A model generated the notes under the pieces. That model was not told where the DNA came from. It did no database searches and was given only the letters and a program-made list of their open reading frames with translations. From positions 248,001-312,000 of the forward strand of contig NZ_FXBA01000002.1 of the NCBI RefSeq assembly GCF_900177705.1: 64,000 bases of DNA, written 5' to 3'. This document shows, piece after piece, positions 8,520-17,377 of the stretch; positions within the stretch are counted from its first letter, which is position 1; each line of letters starts with the position of its first letter. A program made the translations under genes and the position numbers. Source of the DNA: Fibrobacter sp. UWB15. Its GTDB lineage: Bacteria > Fibrobacterota > Fibrobacteria > Fibrobacterales > Fibrobacteraceae.

Positions 8520-9608
8520 ATGATTAAGTTTCTAAAAAACTTTTGGGGGGCGCAAGATACACTAGAACGTAAAATGTTCTGGTCTATTTTGGTGGTTGTT
8601 ACTGTAGTAGCAATCTGCTCCGCAATCTTTACCATTTACGAGGGACTGAACTTCTCGGCGTCCCTCGCCAGTCTCGGTTGCGCCCTTCTCTGCTTTATTA
8701 TCGCTTTTGTCGCCGTCAGAACGTCGCTCTACAACCAGTGCTACTTGGTCATGTGCTGTGCGCTCAGCTGTTTTTTGATGCCCATGCTGTTCTTGTTCTG
8801 CGGTGGTATCACTAGCGGCATGCCTCTTTACTGTATTACCTCGCTTGCGCTGATTGCCTTTGCAGTTCGCGGGCGTGCGAAAAACATTTCTTTTATCATT
8901 TCACTGTTAATCCAAGCGGCAACGATCTATATGTCCTGGAAGAATCCGGACATCCTCTATACCACTCTCGACCGCGACGGAGCTTTTCTTGACATTCTGG
9001 TCACCCACATTTTGACAAGCATTACGCTTTTTGCCGTAGGCTCCTTCTCGCTGATGGCTTATGTACAGGAACGCGAAAAAAGCGAAAAGCTGGTGGCACG
9101 ACTGGACTACCTGGCCGTCAGGGATTCCCTTACGGGTCTGTACAATCGCAGATACTTGCTCAAGTTCCTTGACGAACGAGTCTGGAAACACCGTAACGAC
9201 TACTTTATCGCCATGTTCGACTTGGACAATTTTAAACAAGTTAACACTAAGTACGATCACAAGTTTGGCGACAAGGTCATTTGCGCCGTAAGCGAACTGA
9301 TTCAAAAGGTCAGCGACGAAATCGCCGGCGAATGCGTCGCCCGTTATGGTTGCGAAAAATTCATCTACCTGATTAGCGCAGGTTCTGAAGTAGAAGCATA
9401 CTCCAAGGTGGAATCGATCCGCAAGGCCGTTCGTCAGATTCGCCTCGACGAGCACCCGGAACTGCAAATTACAATAAGCGGCGGATTGCTCCCTTGCAGC
9501 GCCAAGTCTGTAGCCGACGTCAATCAGCTTCTTTTCCGAGTTGACGAACTCGTGGTTTCCGCCAAAAAACAAGGCAAGAACCAGATTCGCAACATGGTCG
9601 AAAACTAA
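8520..9608 (+). CDS. Membrane GGDEF protein with degenerate active site
   Basis: 362 residues. About six transmembrane helices fill residues 15-185, then a GGDEF domain (~195-360). The domain opens with RDSLTGLYNRRYL and keeps the FDLDNFKQVN metal/substrate segment. The signature itself reads RYGCEKF at residues 275-281 instead of RYGGDEF. The second Gly is Cys, Asp is Glu and the metal-binding Glu is Lys. Family knowledge predicts no diguanylate cyclase activity; such domains often bind GTP or c-di-GMP or act as partners. No strong ribosome binding site precedes ATG 8520. It is divergent from the DivIVA gene and separate from the his operon that follows. Confidence 0.85.
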   Translation: MIKFLKNFWGAQDTLERKMFWSILVVVTVVAICSAIFTIYEGLNFSASLASLGCALLCFIIAFVAVRTSLYNQCYLVMCCALSCFLMPMLFLFCGGITSGMPLYCITSLALIAFAVRGRAKNISFIISLLIQAATIYMSWKNPDILYTTLDRDGAFLDILVTHILTSITLFAVGSFSLMAYVQEREKSEKLVARLDYLAVRDSLTGLYNRRYLLKFLDERVWKHRNDYFIAMFDLDNFKQVNTKYDHKFGDKVICAVSELIQKVSDEIAGECVARYGCEKFIYLISAGSEVEAYSKVESIRKAVRQIRLDEHPELQITISGGLLPCSAKSVADVNQLLFRVDELVVSAKKQGKNQIRNMVEN

Positions 9609-9651
9609 GTTTTTCTATCTTTACCTCTGAAAAAAATTAAAGAGGTCCATT

Positions 9652-9912
9652 ATGACATTCGAAGAAATGTACGCACTGGCCTGCCAGCGCAAAAAAGATA
9701 TGCCCGAAGGCAAGGGAACTACTGAACTTTTCAAGAAGGGGCCGCACGGCATCGGCAAGAAGCTCGTCGAAGAAGCCGCCGAAAGCTGGATGGCAGCACG
9801 CTTTGAAAGCCGCGACGCCCAGTGCCTCGAACTTTCGCAAGTTCTTTACTATGTGGCCGTGATGATGGCCGAAAAAGGTCTCACCCTCGAAGAAGTGTAC
9901 GCTAAACTATGA
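9652..9912 (+). CDS. hisE: Phosphoribosyl-ATP pyrophosphatase HisE
   Basis: 86 residues, the normal length of a stand-alone HisE. The MazG-like catalytic helix KKLVEEAAES is present at about residues 35-44, with a second acidic helix later. HisE removes pyrophosphate from phosphoribosyl-ATP, the second step of histidine synthesis. In many bacteria it is fused to HisI; here it stands alone and is the first gene of a plus-strand operon. A good AGAGG ribosome binding site precedes ATG 9652. It overlaps hisG by 4 bp (ATGA). Confidence 0.93.
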   Translation: MTFEEMYALACQRKKDMPEGKGTTELFKKGPHGIGKKLVEEAAESWMAARFESRDAQCLELSQVLYYVAVMMAEKGLTLEEVYAKL

Positions 9913-10748
9913 TTAAGGTAGCTCTCCCCAACAAGGGCATGCTCTTTGAGCCCACCCAGGAACTTTTGAAGGCTTGCGGTTACAAAGCCTCCAAACCCTA
10001 CAAGACTTTGACCCAACTCGATACCAAGAACGGAATCGAATTCTTCTTCTTGCGTCCGAGCGACATCCCCATGTACGTGGGCCGCGGCATTATCGACGCC
10101 GGTATCACAGGTATCGACTTTAACGCCGAAGCCAAGAGCCCGGCAGTCAAGGTTCTGGACCTGCCCTACGGCGCCTCCAAGATGTGCGCCGCCGTGCCGA
10201 ACGAAAGCCCGGTGCAGTCCCTTGACGAACTCAAGAATTCGACAATTGCCACCAGCTTCCCGAACATTGTGGAAGGTTTCTACAAGAAGCCGATGGACTT
10301 CGTGGTGCTCGAAGGCGCCGTCGAAATCTCGGTGAGCCTCGGCGTGGCAGATGCCATTGTCGACGTGGTCGAAACCGGCACGACACTCAAGCAGGCAGGA
10401 CTTCGCATTGTGGGCGAACCGCTCTTCCGTAGCAACGCCGCCCTCTTCTGCAACCCGCAGAAGACCGAACTCGAAGAAGTCCACACGCTGATCCGCCGCA
10501 TCGAAGGCAAGCTCGTTGCCCAGTCGTACATGATGATCGAATACGACTGCCCCTCCGAACTGCTCCAGAAAGCATGCGAACTCACGCCGGGCCTCGACGC
10601 CCCGACGGTGACCAAACTCCACGGCCGCGAATGGTACTCCGTGAAGGCCATGGTCCCGCAAGACGAAGCAAATGCCATCATGGACAAGCTTTGGGACGCA
10701 GGCGCACGCAGCATTCTCCTGTTCGGGATCAAGAGCGCTCGTATTTAA
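9909..10748 (+). CDS. hisG: ATP phosphoribosyltransferase HisG (long form)
   Basis: 279 residues, the length of the long, HisZ-independent HisG. The N-terminal two lobes (MIKVALPNKGMLFEP; later DAIVDVVETGTTLK, the PRPP-binding segment) are followed by the C-terminal ACT-like HisG_C regulatory domain (~205-279). It joins ATP and PRPP, the first and committed step of histidine synthesis, and the C-terminal domain is the site of histidine feedback inhibition in this form. It overlaps hisE and is followed 3 bp later by an EAL/HDOD gene. Confidence 0.95.
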   Translation: MIKVALPNKGMLFEPTQELLKACGYKASKPYKTLTQLDTKNGIEFFFLRPSDIPMYVGRGIIDAGITGIDFNAEAKSPAVKVLDLPYGASKMCAAVPNESPVQSLDELKNSTIATSFPNIVEGFYKKPMDFVVLEGAVEISVSLGVADAIVDVVETGTTLKQAGLRIVGEPLFRSNAALFCNPQKTELEEVHTLIRRIEGKLVAQSYMMIEYDCPSELLQKACELTPGLDAPTVTKLHGREWYSVKAMVPQDEANAIMDKLWDAGARSILLFGIKSARI

Positions 10749-10751
10749 GAC

Positions 10752-11987
10752 ATGCAAACACTCGCCTACTTAGCACGCCAGCCTATCCTCGACCGCGAGG
10801 GTAAGATTTACGCGTATGAGCTTCTGTTTCGCGATTCGCCCGAAAGCGACATCGCCATCATTGCAAGCGACGTCCTTGCCACCGCGCAGGTGCTTGAAAA
10901 CGTTCTGAACAATATCGGCATCGAGCGCCTGATCGGAAACAACAAGGCCTTCGTGAACTGCAGCCGCAACATGCTGCTCGACAACCTGTTCGGACTTTTG
11001 AACCCCAAGTACTTTGTACTCGAGGTTCTCGAAGACGTGGAAGTCGACGAGGCAATCGTCAAGGCCGTCCAGCGCTACAGGGCCCTAGGCTTTGAACTAG
11101 CGCTCGACGACTTTATTTTCAACGACGAATTCATCACGCGATTCAAGCCGCTGTTCCCGTACGTAAGCTACGTCAAGATGGACGTGGTGGATAATTCGCA
11201 AGAATCCATGAACGCAGCCGCAGTCTTCTTCAAGACCATGGGAATCAAGCTCCTGGCCGAAAAGGTGGAAGACGAAGCCACATTCAAACGCTGCGAAGAA
11301 GCGGGCTACGATTACTTCCAGGGATTCTTCTTTGCAAAGCCCGAACTGGTAACCGGCCGTAAAATCGACGCGACCTCGGCAACGCTTCTGCAGCTGTTGC
11401 TCCGCATCAAGTCGAGACCCAGCCTCGAAGACATGGTCGAAAGCCTTACCAAGCACGAAGACATCGCCCAGAACCTGCTCCGGTTCGTGAACTCCGACTC
11501 CGAGACCCGCCACAGCCGCATCGACAACGTCAAGGACGCCATCGTGTGGGTTGGCATGCGCCGCATCCAGGAATGGCTCATGCTTATGCTGTACGCCCGC
11601 CCGGAACTCGGCATGACACCGCAAGCCTCGCCCCTGTTCCAGAACGCAAGCCACCGCGCGAAGTTCATGGAAAGCCTCGCCCGCTGCATCGACGAGAACA
11701 ACGACGACTTCTGCGCCAAGGCATTCATGGTCGGGCTCATCAGTCGCATGGACGCTCTCGTGCGCGCCCCACTCGAAACGATCTTGCCGGACGCCCCTGC
11801 CGACGACGAAATGCAGGACGCCCTCCTCAACCGCACGGGCCGCCTCGGCACGCTGCTCCGCCTTGCAGACGCCGTGGAACTCGACGACCGCGAATCCATC
11901 CAGGCATGCCTCAAGGAAGAAGGCATCCATTTTGCACAACTGAAACTCTGCCTCAACGAATCCTACAGTTTTGCCAATGAACATTGA
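10752..11987 (+). CDS. EAL-HDOD signalling protein (YuxH/CdgJ type)
   Basis: 411 residues. The N-terminal EAL-like domain (1-~205) opens ARQPILDREGKIYAYELLFR, as in YuxH-type proteins, so the EAL triplet reads ELL. Several other pocket residues survive: VNCS, LEVLE, LALDDF, YVKMD, LLAEKVED and YFQGFFF. The C-terminal HDOD domain covers ~215-400 (...LLRFVNSDSE, ...WVGMRRIQEWLML). Known members of this architecture regulate motility and behave as non-catalytic regulators, but sequence alone does not decide activity here. It lies inside a biosynthesis/DNA-repair operon, 3 bp after hisG and overlapping recR. Confidence 0.85.
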   Translation: MQTLAYLARQPILDREGKIYAYELLFRDSPESDIAIIASDVLATAQVLENVLNNIGIERLIGNNKAFVNCSRNMLLDNLFGLLNPKYFVLEVLEDVEVDEAIVKAVQRYRALGFELALDDFIFNDEFITRFKPLFPYVSYVKMDVVDNSQESMNAAAVFFKTMGIKLLAEKVEDEATFKRCEEAGYDYFQGFFFAKPELVTGRKIDATSATLLQLLLRIKSRPSLEDMVESLTKHEDIAQNLLRFVNSDSETRHSRIDNVKDAIVWVGMRRIQEWLMLMLYARPELGMTPQASPLFQNASHRAKFMESLARCIDENNDDFCAKAFMVGLISRMDALVRAPLETILPDAPADDEMQDALLNRTGRLGTLLRLADAVELDDRESIQACLKEEGIHFAQLKLCLNESYSFANEH

Positions 11988-12573
11988 ACCGCAAAGTCTT
12001 GAAGCGTTAATCGGGGAATTTTCATCGCTCCCCGGAATCGGGCAGAAGACCGCCCGAAGGCTTGCGTATCATATTCTTTCCAAAAACGAAGGCGATGTAG
12101 AACGGTTCTCGGCGAACTTGCTGAACGCCAAGAAGAACGTACACCCCTGCCCGCGCTGCTACGCATTCACCGACGAAGACCTGTGCCCTGTATGCAAGGC
12201 AAGGCCCGACTCCAAGTGCATTTGCGTAGTCGAAAAAAGCTCCGACATTGTCCCCTTTGAACGCTCGGGCATTTACAAGGGCACCTATTTTGTTCTGGGC
12301 GGCGTGATTTCGCCCCTCGACGGGATCGGCCCTGAACACCTGCACCTTCCCGAACTGGTAAAGCGCATTAAGGACGAAGGCATCGAAGAACTTATATTTG
12401 CATTAGGTTCTAGCCCCGAAGCCGACAGCACCGCGCTCATGCTCGACCACATGCTTCAAGGCGTAAACGTCAAGCGCACGCGCCTTGCCCGCGGAATCCC
12501 CATGGGTTCGGACCTGGAATTTGTCGACGAAGTCACCATGCTCCGCGCATTCGAAGGGAGAGTCAGCTTATGA
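11977..12573 (+). CDS. recR: Recombination mediator RecR
   Basis: 198 residues from ATG 11977 (a TTG at 11971 is possible), the usual length. Order of domains: helix-hairpin-helix (SLPGIGQKTARRLAYHIL), a four-Cys zinc finger (CPRC ... CPVC, residues ~55-70), then a Toprim domain (CVVEKSSDI; later GSSPEADSTAL) and the C-terminal ARGIPMGSDLEFVDEVTM signature. RecR works with RecO and RecF in loading RecA at gaps. The gene overlaps the end of the EAL/HDOD gene and overlaps engB by 4 bp, so all are one transcript. Confidence 0.96.
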   Translation: MNIEPQSLEALIGEFSSLPGIGQKTARRLAYHILSKNEGDVERFSANLLNAKKNVHPCPRCYAFTDEDLCPVCKARPDSKCICVVEKSSDIVPFERSGIYKGTYFVLGGVISPLDGIGPEHLHLPELVKRIKDEGIEELIFALGSSPEADSTALMLDHMLQGVNVKRTRLARGIPMGSDLEFVDEVTMLRAFEGRVSL

Positions 12574-13241
12574 TGGAAAAATCACCGAAAGGGACAAAGG
12601 CGAATTTACCGCCCAAGACCGTTCATCACGGCCCTGTCACGGTAGGCGACTATAAAATCGTCTCCGCTGAATTTGTCAAAGGTTCGACAAGCATCAAGCA
12701 CCTTCCCGAAGAACGCTTACCGCAAATAGCCTTCCTTGGACGCTCCAATGTGGGCAAATCTTCGCTCATGAACGCCCTGATGGGCCGAAAAGACCTGGTA
12801 AAAGTAGGCAGAACCCCTGGAAAAACCCGCGAATTGAATTTTTTCAAAGTCAACGGGAAGTTTTTTCTAGTAGATTTACCAGGTGTAGGCTTTGCAAAAG
12901 TCAGCAACGCCAAACGCGACCAAATGGCAGACTTTATCCGCGAATACGTGGAAAAGTGTAAAGACCTGAAAGGACTCGTATATTTGGTAGACGTGCGCCA
13001 CGGTGGCCACGCTATCGATATCGAAACGGTCGAAGCCATCCGGGCCAGCGGTTGCCCCGTACTGATCGTTGCAAGCAAACGCGACAAGGCAAACCAGTCG
13101 GAACTTGCAAAAGGACTCCGCAGCATCAAGGAAAAATTCGGGCTCGACCAGAATCCCTTGAGCGTGAGTTCCTTGAAGAAATTCGGACTCGGCGACTTGT
13201 GGCACCAAATTTTGGAAGCGGTAGAACAAAACAATGATTAA
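12570..13241 (+). CDS. engB: Ribosome-biogenesis GTPase EngB (YihA/YsxC)
   Basis: 223 residues, slightly longer than the usual ~200 owing to an N-terminal tail. GTPase motifs: G1 GRSNVGKSS, G2 TPGKTRELNFF, G3 VDLPGVGFAKV, G4 ASKRDK and G5 in SVSSLKKFG. EngB helps assemble the large ribosomal subunit and is essential in many bacteria. Start overlaps the recR stop by 4 bp and its own stop overlaps the next gene by 8 bp. Confidence 0.95.
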   Translation: MMEKSPKGTKANLPPKTVHHGPVTVGDYKIVSAEFVKGSTSIKHLPEERLPQIAFLGRSNVGKSSLMNALMGRKDLVKVGRTPGKTRELNFFKVNGKFFLVDLPGVGFAKVSNAKRDQMADFIREYVEKCKDLKGLVYLVDVRHGGHAIDIETVEAIRASGCPVLIVASKRDKANQSELAKGLRSIKEKFGLDQNPLSVSSLKKFGLGDLWHQILEAVEQNND

Positions 13242-14112
13242 ACGGCAGGCTAGAAAATGGCAACGATTTATGCTCCCCGCAAAGGCGTTTCATTTGCTGG
13301 GGCTATTCGTATTGCATCGTCCGTTTGGTCAAATGGTCGCCCTATTTTGCAGGGCCGTTTCGAGTCTGTTCTCTAAGAACCGCAGTTTCAAGACAGACTC
13401 CCGCAACATCATTCTGCAAGCATTCTTCACGGGCATTGAAATTTTCCCGACTCTTTTCGTGGTCGCCACCTTGTTTGGTACGATTACCATTGTCGAAGTG
13501 ATTTCGATGATGGGCAAAATGGGCTTTGCCGACTTTGTGGGAAGCATGATTGTAGCAGTCATCATCCGTGATTTGGGGCCCATTCTTACTGCGTTCCTGA
13601 TTGCCGGTCGAAGCGGATCTTCACTAACCACCTACATTGGCAGCATGGTCATTAACGACGAAGTCGACGCGCTTGCCACCATGGGTGTAAACCCGGTCCG
13701 TTTCCTGGTCATGCCGAGCTTGATTGGCGGTTGCGTCGCCATGTTCATCATGAACATATTCTTTAGCCTAAGCGCCATTTGTGGAGGCTACCTTTTAACC
13801 AAGGGAGCCATCGTTTTCGCAGGTAACATGATGAACATTCAACTTACCTGGGACTACCTCTCTACAGAAATCCTGAAAGCCCTTCAGATATTTGACTTCG
13901 CCTTTATTATCATTAAGCCCATTGTATTTGGAGCTATCATTACCACCAACGCCTGCTACCAGGCATTGAACATCCCCCGAGATGTTCGCCAGGTACCCAA
14001 GGCGGTGTCGCGTTCCGTTATCAAGTCCTTCCTGTACGTTGTTATTGCCGACGGCATTCTTTCGTTGTACTATTTCGTAGATTACGTGAATAATCTCAAC
14101 CAGTTGATCTAA
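13234..14112 (+). CDS. mlaE: MlaE-type ABC transporter permease
   Basis: 292 residues. MlaE/YrbE family permease with five to six hydrophobic segments. The family core is visible: GIEIFPTLFVVATLFG, then VIIRDLGPILTAFLIAGRSGS and MGVNPVRFLVMPSL. With the following ATPase it would form the inner-membrane part of an MCE/Mla-type lipid transporter that moves phospholipids between the membranes. No MCE-domain (MlaD) gene follows in the window, so the partner must be elsewhere. Overlaps engB by 8 bp; its TAA overlaps the next ATG by one base. Confidence 0.9.
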   Translation: MIKRQARKWQRFMLPAKAFHLLGLFVLHRPFGQMVALFCRAVSSLFSKNRSFKTDSRNIILQAFFTGIEIFPTLFVVATLFGTITIVEVISMMGKMGFADFVGSMIVAVIIRDLGPILTAFLIAGRSGSSLTTYIGSMVINDEVDALATMGVNPVRFLVMPSLIGGCVAMFIMNIFFSLSAICGGYLLTKGAIVFAGNMMNIQLTWDYLSTEILKALQIFDFAFIIIKPIVFGAIITTNACYQALNIPRDVRQVPKAVSRSVIKSFLYVVIADGILSLYYFVDYVNNLNQLI

Positions 14113-14927
14113 TGTTTGACGAAGCCTTGAAAATGGAAGATGTCCACCTTGCCTACAGGGATCTCGCGGGAGCGATGTTCTCTAAGCCAAGGATTCTAGG
14201 GTATTTCAGACGCATTGAAACAGACCCGCAAAAAGAACTATTCTCAAATGTGAACCTTACGGTAAAACGCGGTGAAACCATTTGCATCGGCGGGCCTTCC
14301 GGTCAAGGAAAAAGCGCCCTTCTCAGAGTCATCGCGGGGCTTACGCGCCCCACCCGCGGAAACATTTACTACTTCGGCGAATTCATTCCGCCCGAAAAAC
14401 TGACCGCTTTGGAAGTTGCCAAGCGCAAGGTGGGAATGGTGTTCCAAAACGGGGCATTGATTTCGAATTTGCGCGTGCGCGACAACATTGCCTTGCCGCA
14501 GCGTTATCACAAAATGGGTTCACCCGCCGAAATTGAAGAAAAAGTCAACATGGCCATGGACCTGATGCGCGTGCGCGACGAAGCCGATTTGTTCCCCCAT
14601 ATGCTCAGTATGGGCATGCAGAAGCGTGTCGCCATTGCCCGCAGCTGGGCCATGGACCCGAAGCTTTTGCTGATGGATGAACCCACTGCAGGTCTTGACA
14701 ACTACAACCGCAGAAACTTATTGCCGCTGATTGACAACATGCGTACGCTGTTTAAGACGACAATCATTATCGTGACCCACGACCTGATGATTTCCAAGGA
14801 ACTCGGCTGCAACATCTGCTTCTTGCACCGCAAGACATTGACAGAGCCAAAGCCGTTTGATTACTGGCTCAACTCCGACAGCGAAATTTCTAGAGAGCTG
14901 TTCCGCGACCTCCGCAATAGCGGGTAG
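14112..14927 (+). CDS. mlaF: MlaF-type ABC transporter ATPase
   Basis: 271 residues. Walker A is GPSGQGKSAL (about residue 59), the Q loop is VGMVFQNGALI, the signature reads LSMGMQKRVAIAR (usual LSGGMQ), Walker B is LLLMDEPTAGLD and the switch His is VTHD. There is a charged insertion near residues 22-38, before the Walker A segment, longer than in E. coli MlaF. It would energise lipid transport with the adjacent MlaE permease. Last gene of the hisE-to-mlaF operon. A short hairpin (14929-14941) follows the stop but lacks a T-run. Confidence 0.9.
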   Translation: MFDEALKMEDVHLAYRDLAGAMFSKPRILGYFRRIETDPQKELFSNVNLTVKRGETICIGGPSGQGKSALLRVIAGLTRPTRGNIYYFGEFIPPEKLTALEVAKRKVGMVFQNGALISNLRVRDNIALPQRYHKMGSPAEIEEKVNMAMDLMRVRDEADLFPHMLSMGMQKRVAIARSWAMDPKLLLMDEPTAGLDNYNRRNLLPLIDNMRTLFKTTIIIVTHDLMISKELGCNICFLHRKTLTEPKPFDYWLNSDSEISRELFRDLRNSG

Positions 14928-14939
14928 AGCGGCGAAGCC

Positions 14940-15012
14940 GCGATGTGAAATGTGAAATGACAAATGAATAATTAACCATTACACATTCCACATCCCACAC
15001 TACACATTTTAC
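14940..15012. repeat. Imperfect inverted repeat between mlaF and pyrC
   Basis: The 99-bp gap between mlaF and pyrC contains an A/C-rich versus T/G-rich pair of blocks. TGTGAAATGTGAAATGA near 14944-14960 is followed by CATTACACATTCCACAT and CACTACACATTT (about 14979-15009). The blocks are imperfect inverted copies built from the unit TGTRRAATG. No promoter match is clear. Role unknown. Confidence 0.4.
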
Positions 15013-15026
15013 AAAAGGATTTCAAA

Positions 15027-16028
15027 ATGTTTCTCCCTCTACCCGACGACTTTCATGCGCATTTGCGCCAGGGCGATTTAATGCCCGGCTACGTCCGCGA
15101 CTTGGTTCAACAATTTGGCCGTGCTATCATTATGCCGAACACGGTGCCTGCAATGACTTCTGCCAAGGCGATTGCCGATTACAAGACGCAGATCTTGGAT
15201 GCGGCAAAGGCCGTACGCCCCGACTTTGTCCCGCTCATGACGTTCAAGCTGAATCCGAATTACACCGAGCAAGATCTGAAGGACATGATGGCGGTCGGTG
15301 TGGTGGCAGGCAAGTATTACCCCGCCGGAGTCACCACCAACAGCGCCGACGGTATCAGCGATTTCGAGGGAATCTTCCCTGTGGTCGCCATGATGGAGCA
15401 TCTTGGCCTTGTGCTGTGCGTGCACGGCGAAGAACCCGGCGAATTCTGCCTAGACCGCGAGCCCGCCTTCATCAAGCGCGTAGAGACTTTGTCTGCAAAG
15501 TTCCCAAAGCTGAAAATTGTCTTTGAACACTTGAGTTCGGCGAAGTCGGTCGAGGCAGTGAAGCGACTCCCTGCAAACGTCGCCGCCACCTTTACAGTAC
15601 ATCACCTGATGATGACTCTCGACGATATCGTCGGGGACGCCTTACGGCCGCACCACTTCTGCAAGCCACTCCCGAAGCGGCCGGAAGACCGCGCCGCCAT
15701 TCGCGAAGCCGCCTTCAGCGGCTCACCCAAGTTCTTTCTCGGCACGGACTCTGCCCCGCACCAGCTGAACAAAAAGGAATGTCCGTGCGGGGCAGCAGGC
15801 GTCTACAGCGCACCGGTCGCCATCCCACTTCTGGTTCAAGAATTCGAAAGGGCTGGCCACCTTGACAAGCTCCCGAACTTCATCGCCGGATTCGGCGCCG
15901 ACTTTTACGGCCTTCCGCGCACGACCAAGCAGATTGAAGTCGTCCGCGAAAAATGGACCGTGCCTTCAATCGTGAACGGAGTCGTCCCCCTCGCCGCCGG
16001 CCAGGAACTCGACTGGAAGCTCGCATAA
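15027..16028 (+). CDS. pyrC: Dihydroorotase PyrC
   Basis: 333 residues, typical of the class II, E. coli PyrC-like dihydroorotase. Metal ligands and signature segments are intact: DDFHAHLRQG near residue 10, the carboxylated Lys in GKYYPAGVTTNS, VCVHGE, VFEHLSS, VHHLM and FLGTDSAPH. The enzyme closes carbamoyl-aspartate into dihydroorotate in pyrimidine synthesis. AAAAGGATTT precedes ATG 15027. It ends 16 bp before aroD, so the two may be co-transcribed. Confidence 0.96.
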   Translation: MFLPLPDDFHAHLRQGDLMPGYVRDLVQQFGRAIIMPNTVPAMTSAKAIADYKTQILDAAKAVRPDFVPLMTFKLNPNYTEQDLKDMMAVGVVAGKYYPAGVTTNSADGISDFEGIFPVVAMMEHLGLVLCVHGEEPGEFCLDREPAFIKRVETLSAKFPKLKIVFEHLSSAKSVEAVKRLPANVAATFTVHHLMMTLDDIVGDALRPHHFCKPLPKRPEDRAAIREAAFSGSPKFFLGTDSAPHQLNKKECPCGAAGVYSAPVAIPLLVQEFERAGHLDKLPNFIAGFGADFYGLPRTTKQIEVVREKWTVPSIVNGVVPLAAGQELDWKLA

Positions 16029-16044
16029 TTTTTATATTTGCGCC

Positions 16045-16809
16045 ATGATTTCTGATTCTCGCAAATACCTGGTTGGACTTATAAGCCCAGACGTTCTGGA
16101 AGCCGCCGAAAAAGACTTGTTCCAGCCGGTGCGCCTCGACCTGGACAACTGCGATGCTATTGAAATCCGCTACGATTTCTTTGACGAATCGGAATGGGAA
16201 ACCCTTTCAGAAAGGGTCCGGAACATCGTGGCAAATAAAATACAGATCGGCACCATCCGTTTAAAACGCGACGGAGGCAAGTTCCCCGACGCCCGCGCCA
16301 TAGAACGCATGGGCCTGTGGAAGAAAATCCTTTCGGCAAAACAAGTTCCCGAATGGCTCGATCTGGAACGGGACTGCCTGAACGACTTTAAAGCTCTGAA
16401 CAACGTGGCCTATCCCATCGGCGTGGGCCTGATCATTTCCGAACACAATTTCGAACGCATCCCCAGCGATATCGAACTGGATACCTTCGCCGCCGACGTA
16501 AGGCGGATTGGCGCCCAGGGCTTAAAGATTGCAGCCATGAGCAATTCCGACAGCGACTGCGACCGCCTCTACAAGTTCGCAAAAAAATACGGCAAGAAAT
16601 TCCAGATGTTCGCCGCTTTCGGTATGGGCGAAACAGGCAAGGTCAGCCGCCTTTGGTCCTTAAACGAAGGTGCAAACCTCACCTACGGTTCTATCGGACA
16701 TTCCGAAGCCCCCGGACAAATTGAAGTTTCCATTATGCGCCGCGCCCTGGAACAAAGCGAAATTTTGCGTTCCCAAATGGAAATTCTGGCCTTTTTGAAC
16801 CAGTTTTAG
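16045..16809 (+). CDS. aroD: Type I 3-dehydroquinate dehydratase AroD
   Basis: 254 residues. Class I dehydroquinase signatures are present: EIRYD near residue 40, the catalytic His (H134 in ISEHNF), the Schiff-base Lys (K161 in LKIAAM), MGETGKVSRL and ANLTYGSIG...APGQI at the end. It dehydrates 3-dehydroquinate to 3-dehydroshikimate in aromatic amino-acid synthesis. The sequence is divergent from enterobacterial AroD but has all catalytic residues. It follows pyrC closely. Confidence 0.9.
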   Translation: MISDSRKYLVGLISPDVLEAAEKDLFQPVRLDLDNCDAIEIRYDFFDESEWETLSERVRNIVANKIQIGTIRLKRDGGKFPDARAIERMGLWKKILSAKQVPEWLDLERDCLNDFKALNNVAYPIGVGLIISEHNFERIPSDIELDTFAADVRRIGAQGLKIAAMSNSDSDCDRLYKFAKKYGKKFQMFAAFGMGETGKVSRLWSLNEGANLTYGSIGHSEAPGQIEVSIMRRALEQSEILRSQMEILAFLNQF

Positions 16810-16907
16810 CCTTTTTTGATATTTTTTCGTTCCAATTAGGCTTTTTTTGTCCAAATGGCGCCGATTTTTGCTAAATATCTATACAGAAAAAACAAAAGGA
16901 ATTCATT

Positions 16908-17372
16908 ATGCGTCTTTCCGAAAGGTTTGTCGACAATTGCATTCTGATCAATTCCAAGAGCACGACCAAGGAAGAAATCCTGAACGAGCTCGTGGATACG
17001 CTCTGCAGTGCCTACAAATTGGAACATCGCAACGAAATTTTCGATGCCGTCTGGACCCGTGAACAAAGCCGTTCCACCGGTATCGGTTGCGGACTCGCAG
17101 TCCCCCACGCCAAGATTGACTGCGTGGACCGTATGTGCATGGCCGCCGCTACGATTGAAGGCGGACTGGACTTTGCCTCATTTGACGGAGAACCAGTCTA
17201 CCTGATCATTTTGATTGTAAGCCCCGGCAACACCGTCGGCCCGCACCTCAAGGCACTCTCCTCCGTCAGCCGTCTTTTGGCTGATGGCGGTGTCCGCAAG
17301 GACTTGATCGCCTCCAAGGATCCGGCAGAATTTCTGACCATTCTGCGCGCCGCCGAGGACAAATACCTCTAA
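16908..17372 (+). CDS. PTS EIIA domain protein (PtsN/EIIA-Ntr-like)
   Basis: 154 residues, a single fructose/mannitol-type EIIA domain (PTS_EIIA_2). The phosphorylatable His is H67 in GLAVPHAKID. Stand-alone EIIA proteins of this size usually belong to the nitrogen-type PTS, where they regulate rather than transport sugar. No other PTS gene is adjacent. AAAAGGAATTC before ATG 16908 is a good ribosome binding site. A strong tRNA promoter begins 5 bp after its stop. Confidence 0.88.
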   Translation: MRLSERFVDNCILINSKSTTKEEILNELVDTLCSAYKLEHRNEIFDAVWTREQSRSTGIGCGLAVPHAKIDCVDRMCMAAATIEGGLDFASFDGEPVYLIILIVSPGNTVGPHLKALSSVSRLLADGGVRKDLIASKDPAEFLTILRAAEDKYL

Positions 17373-17377
17373 TCCCC

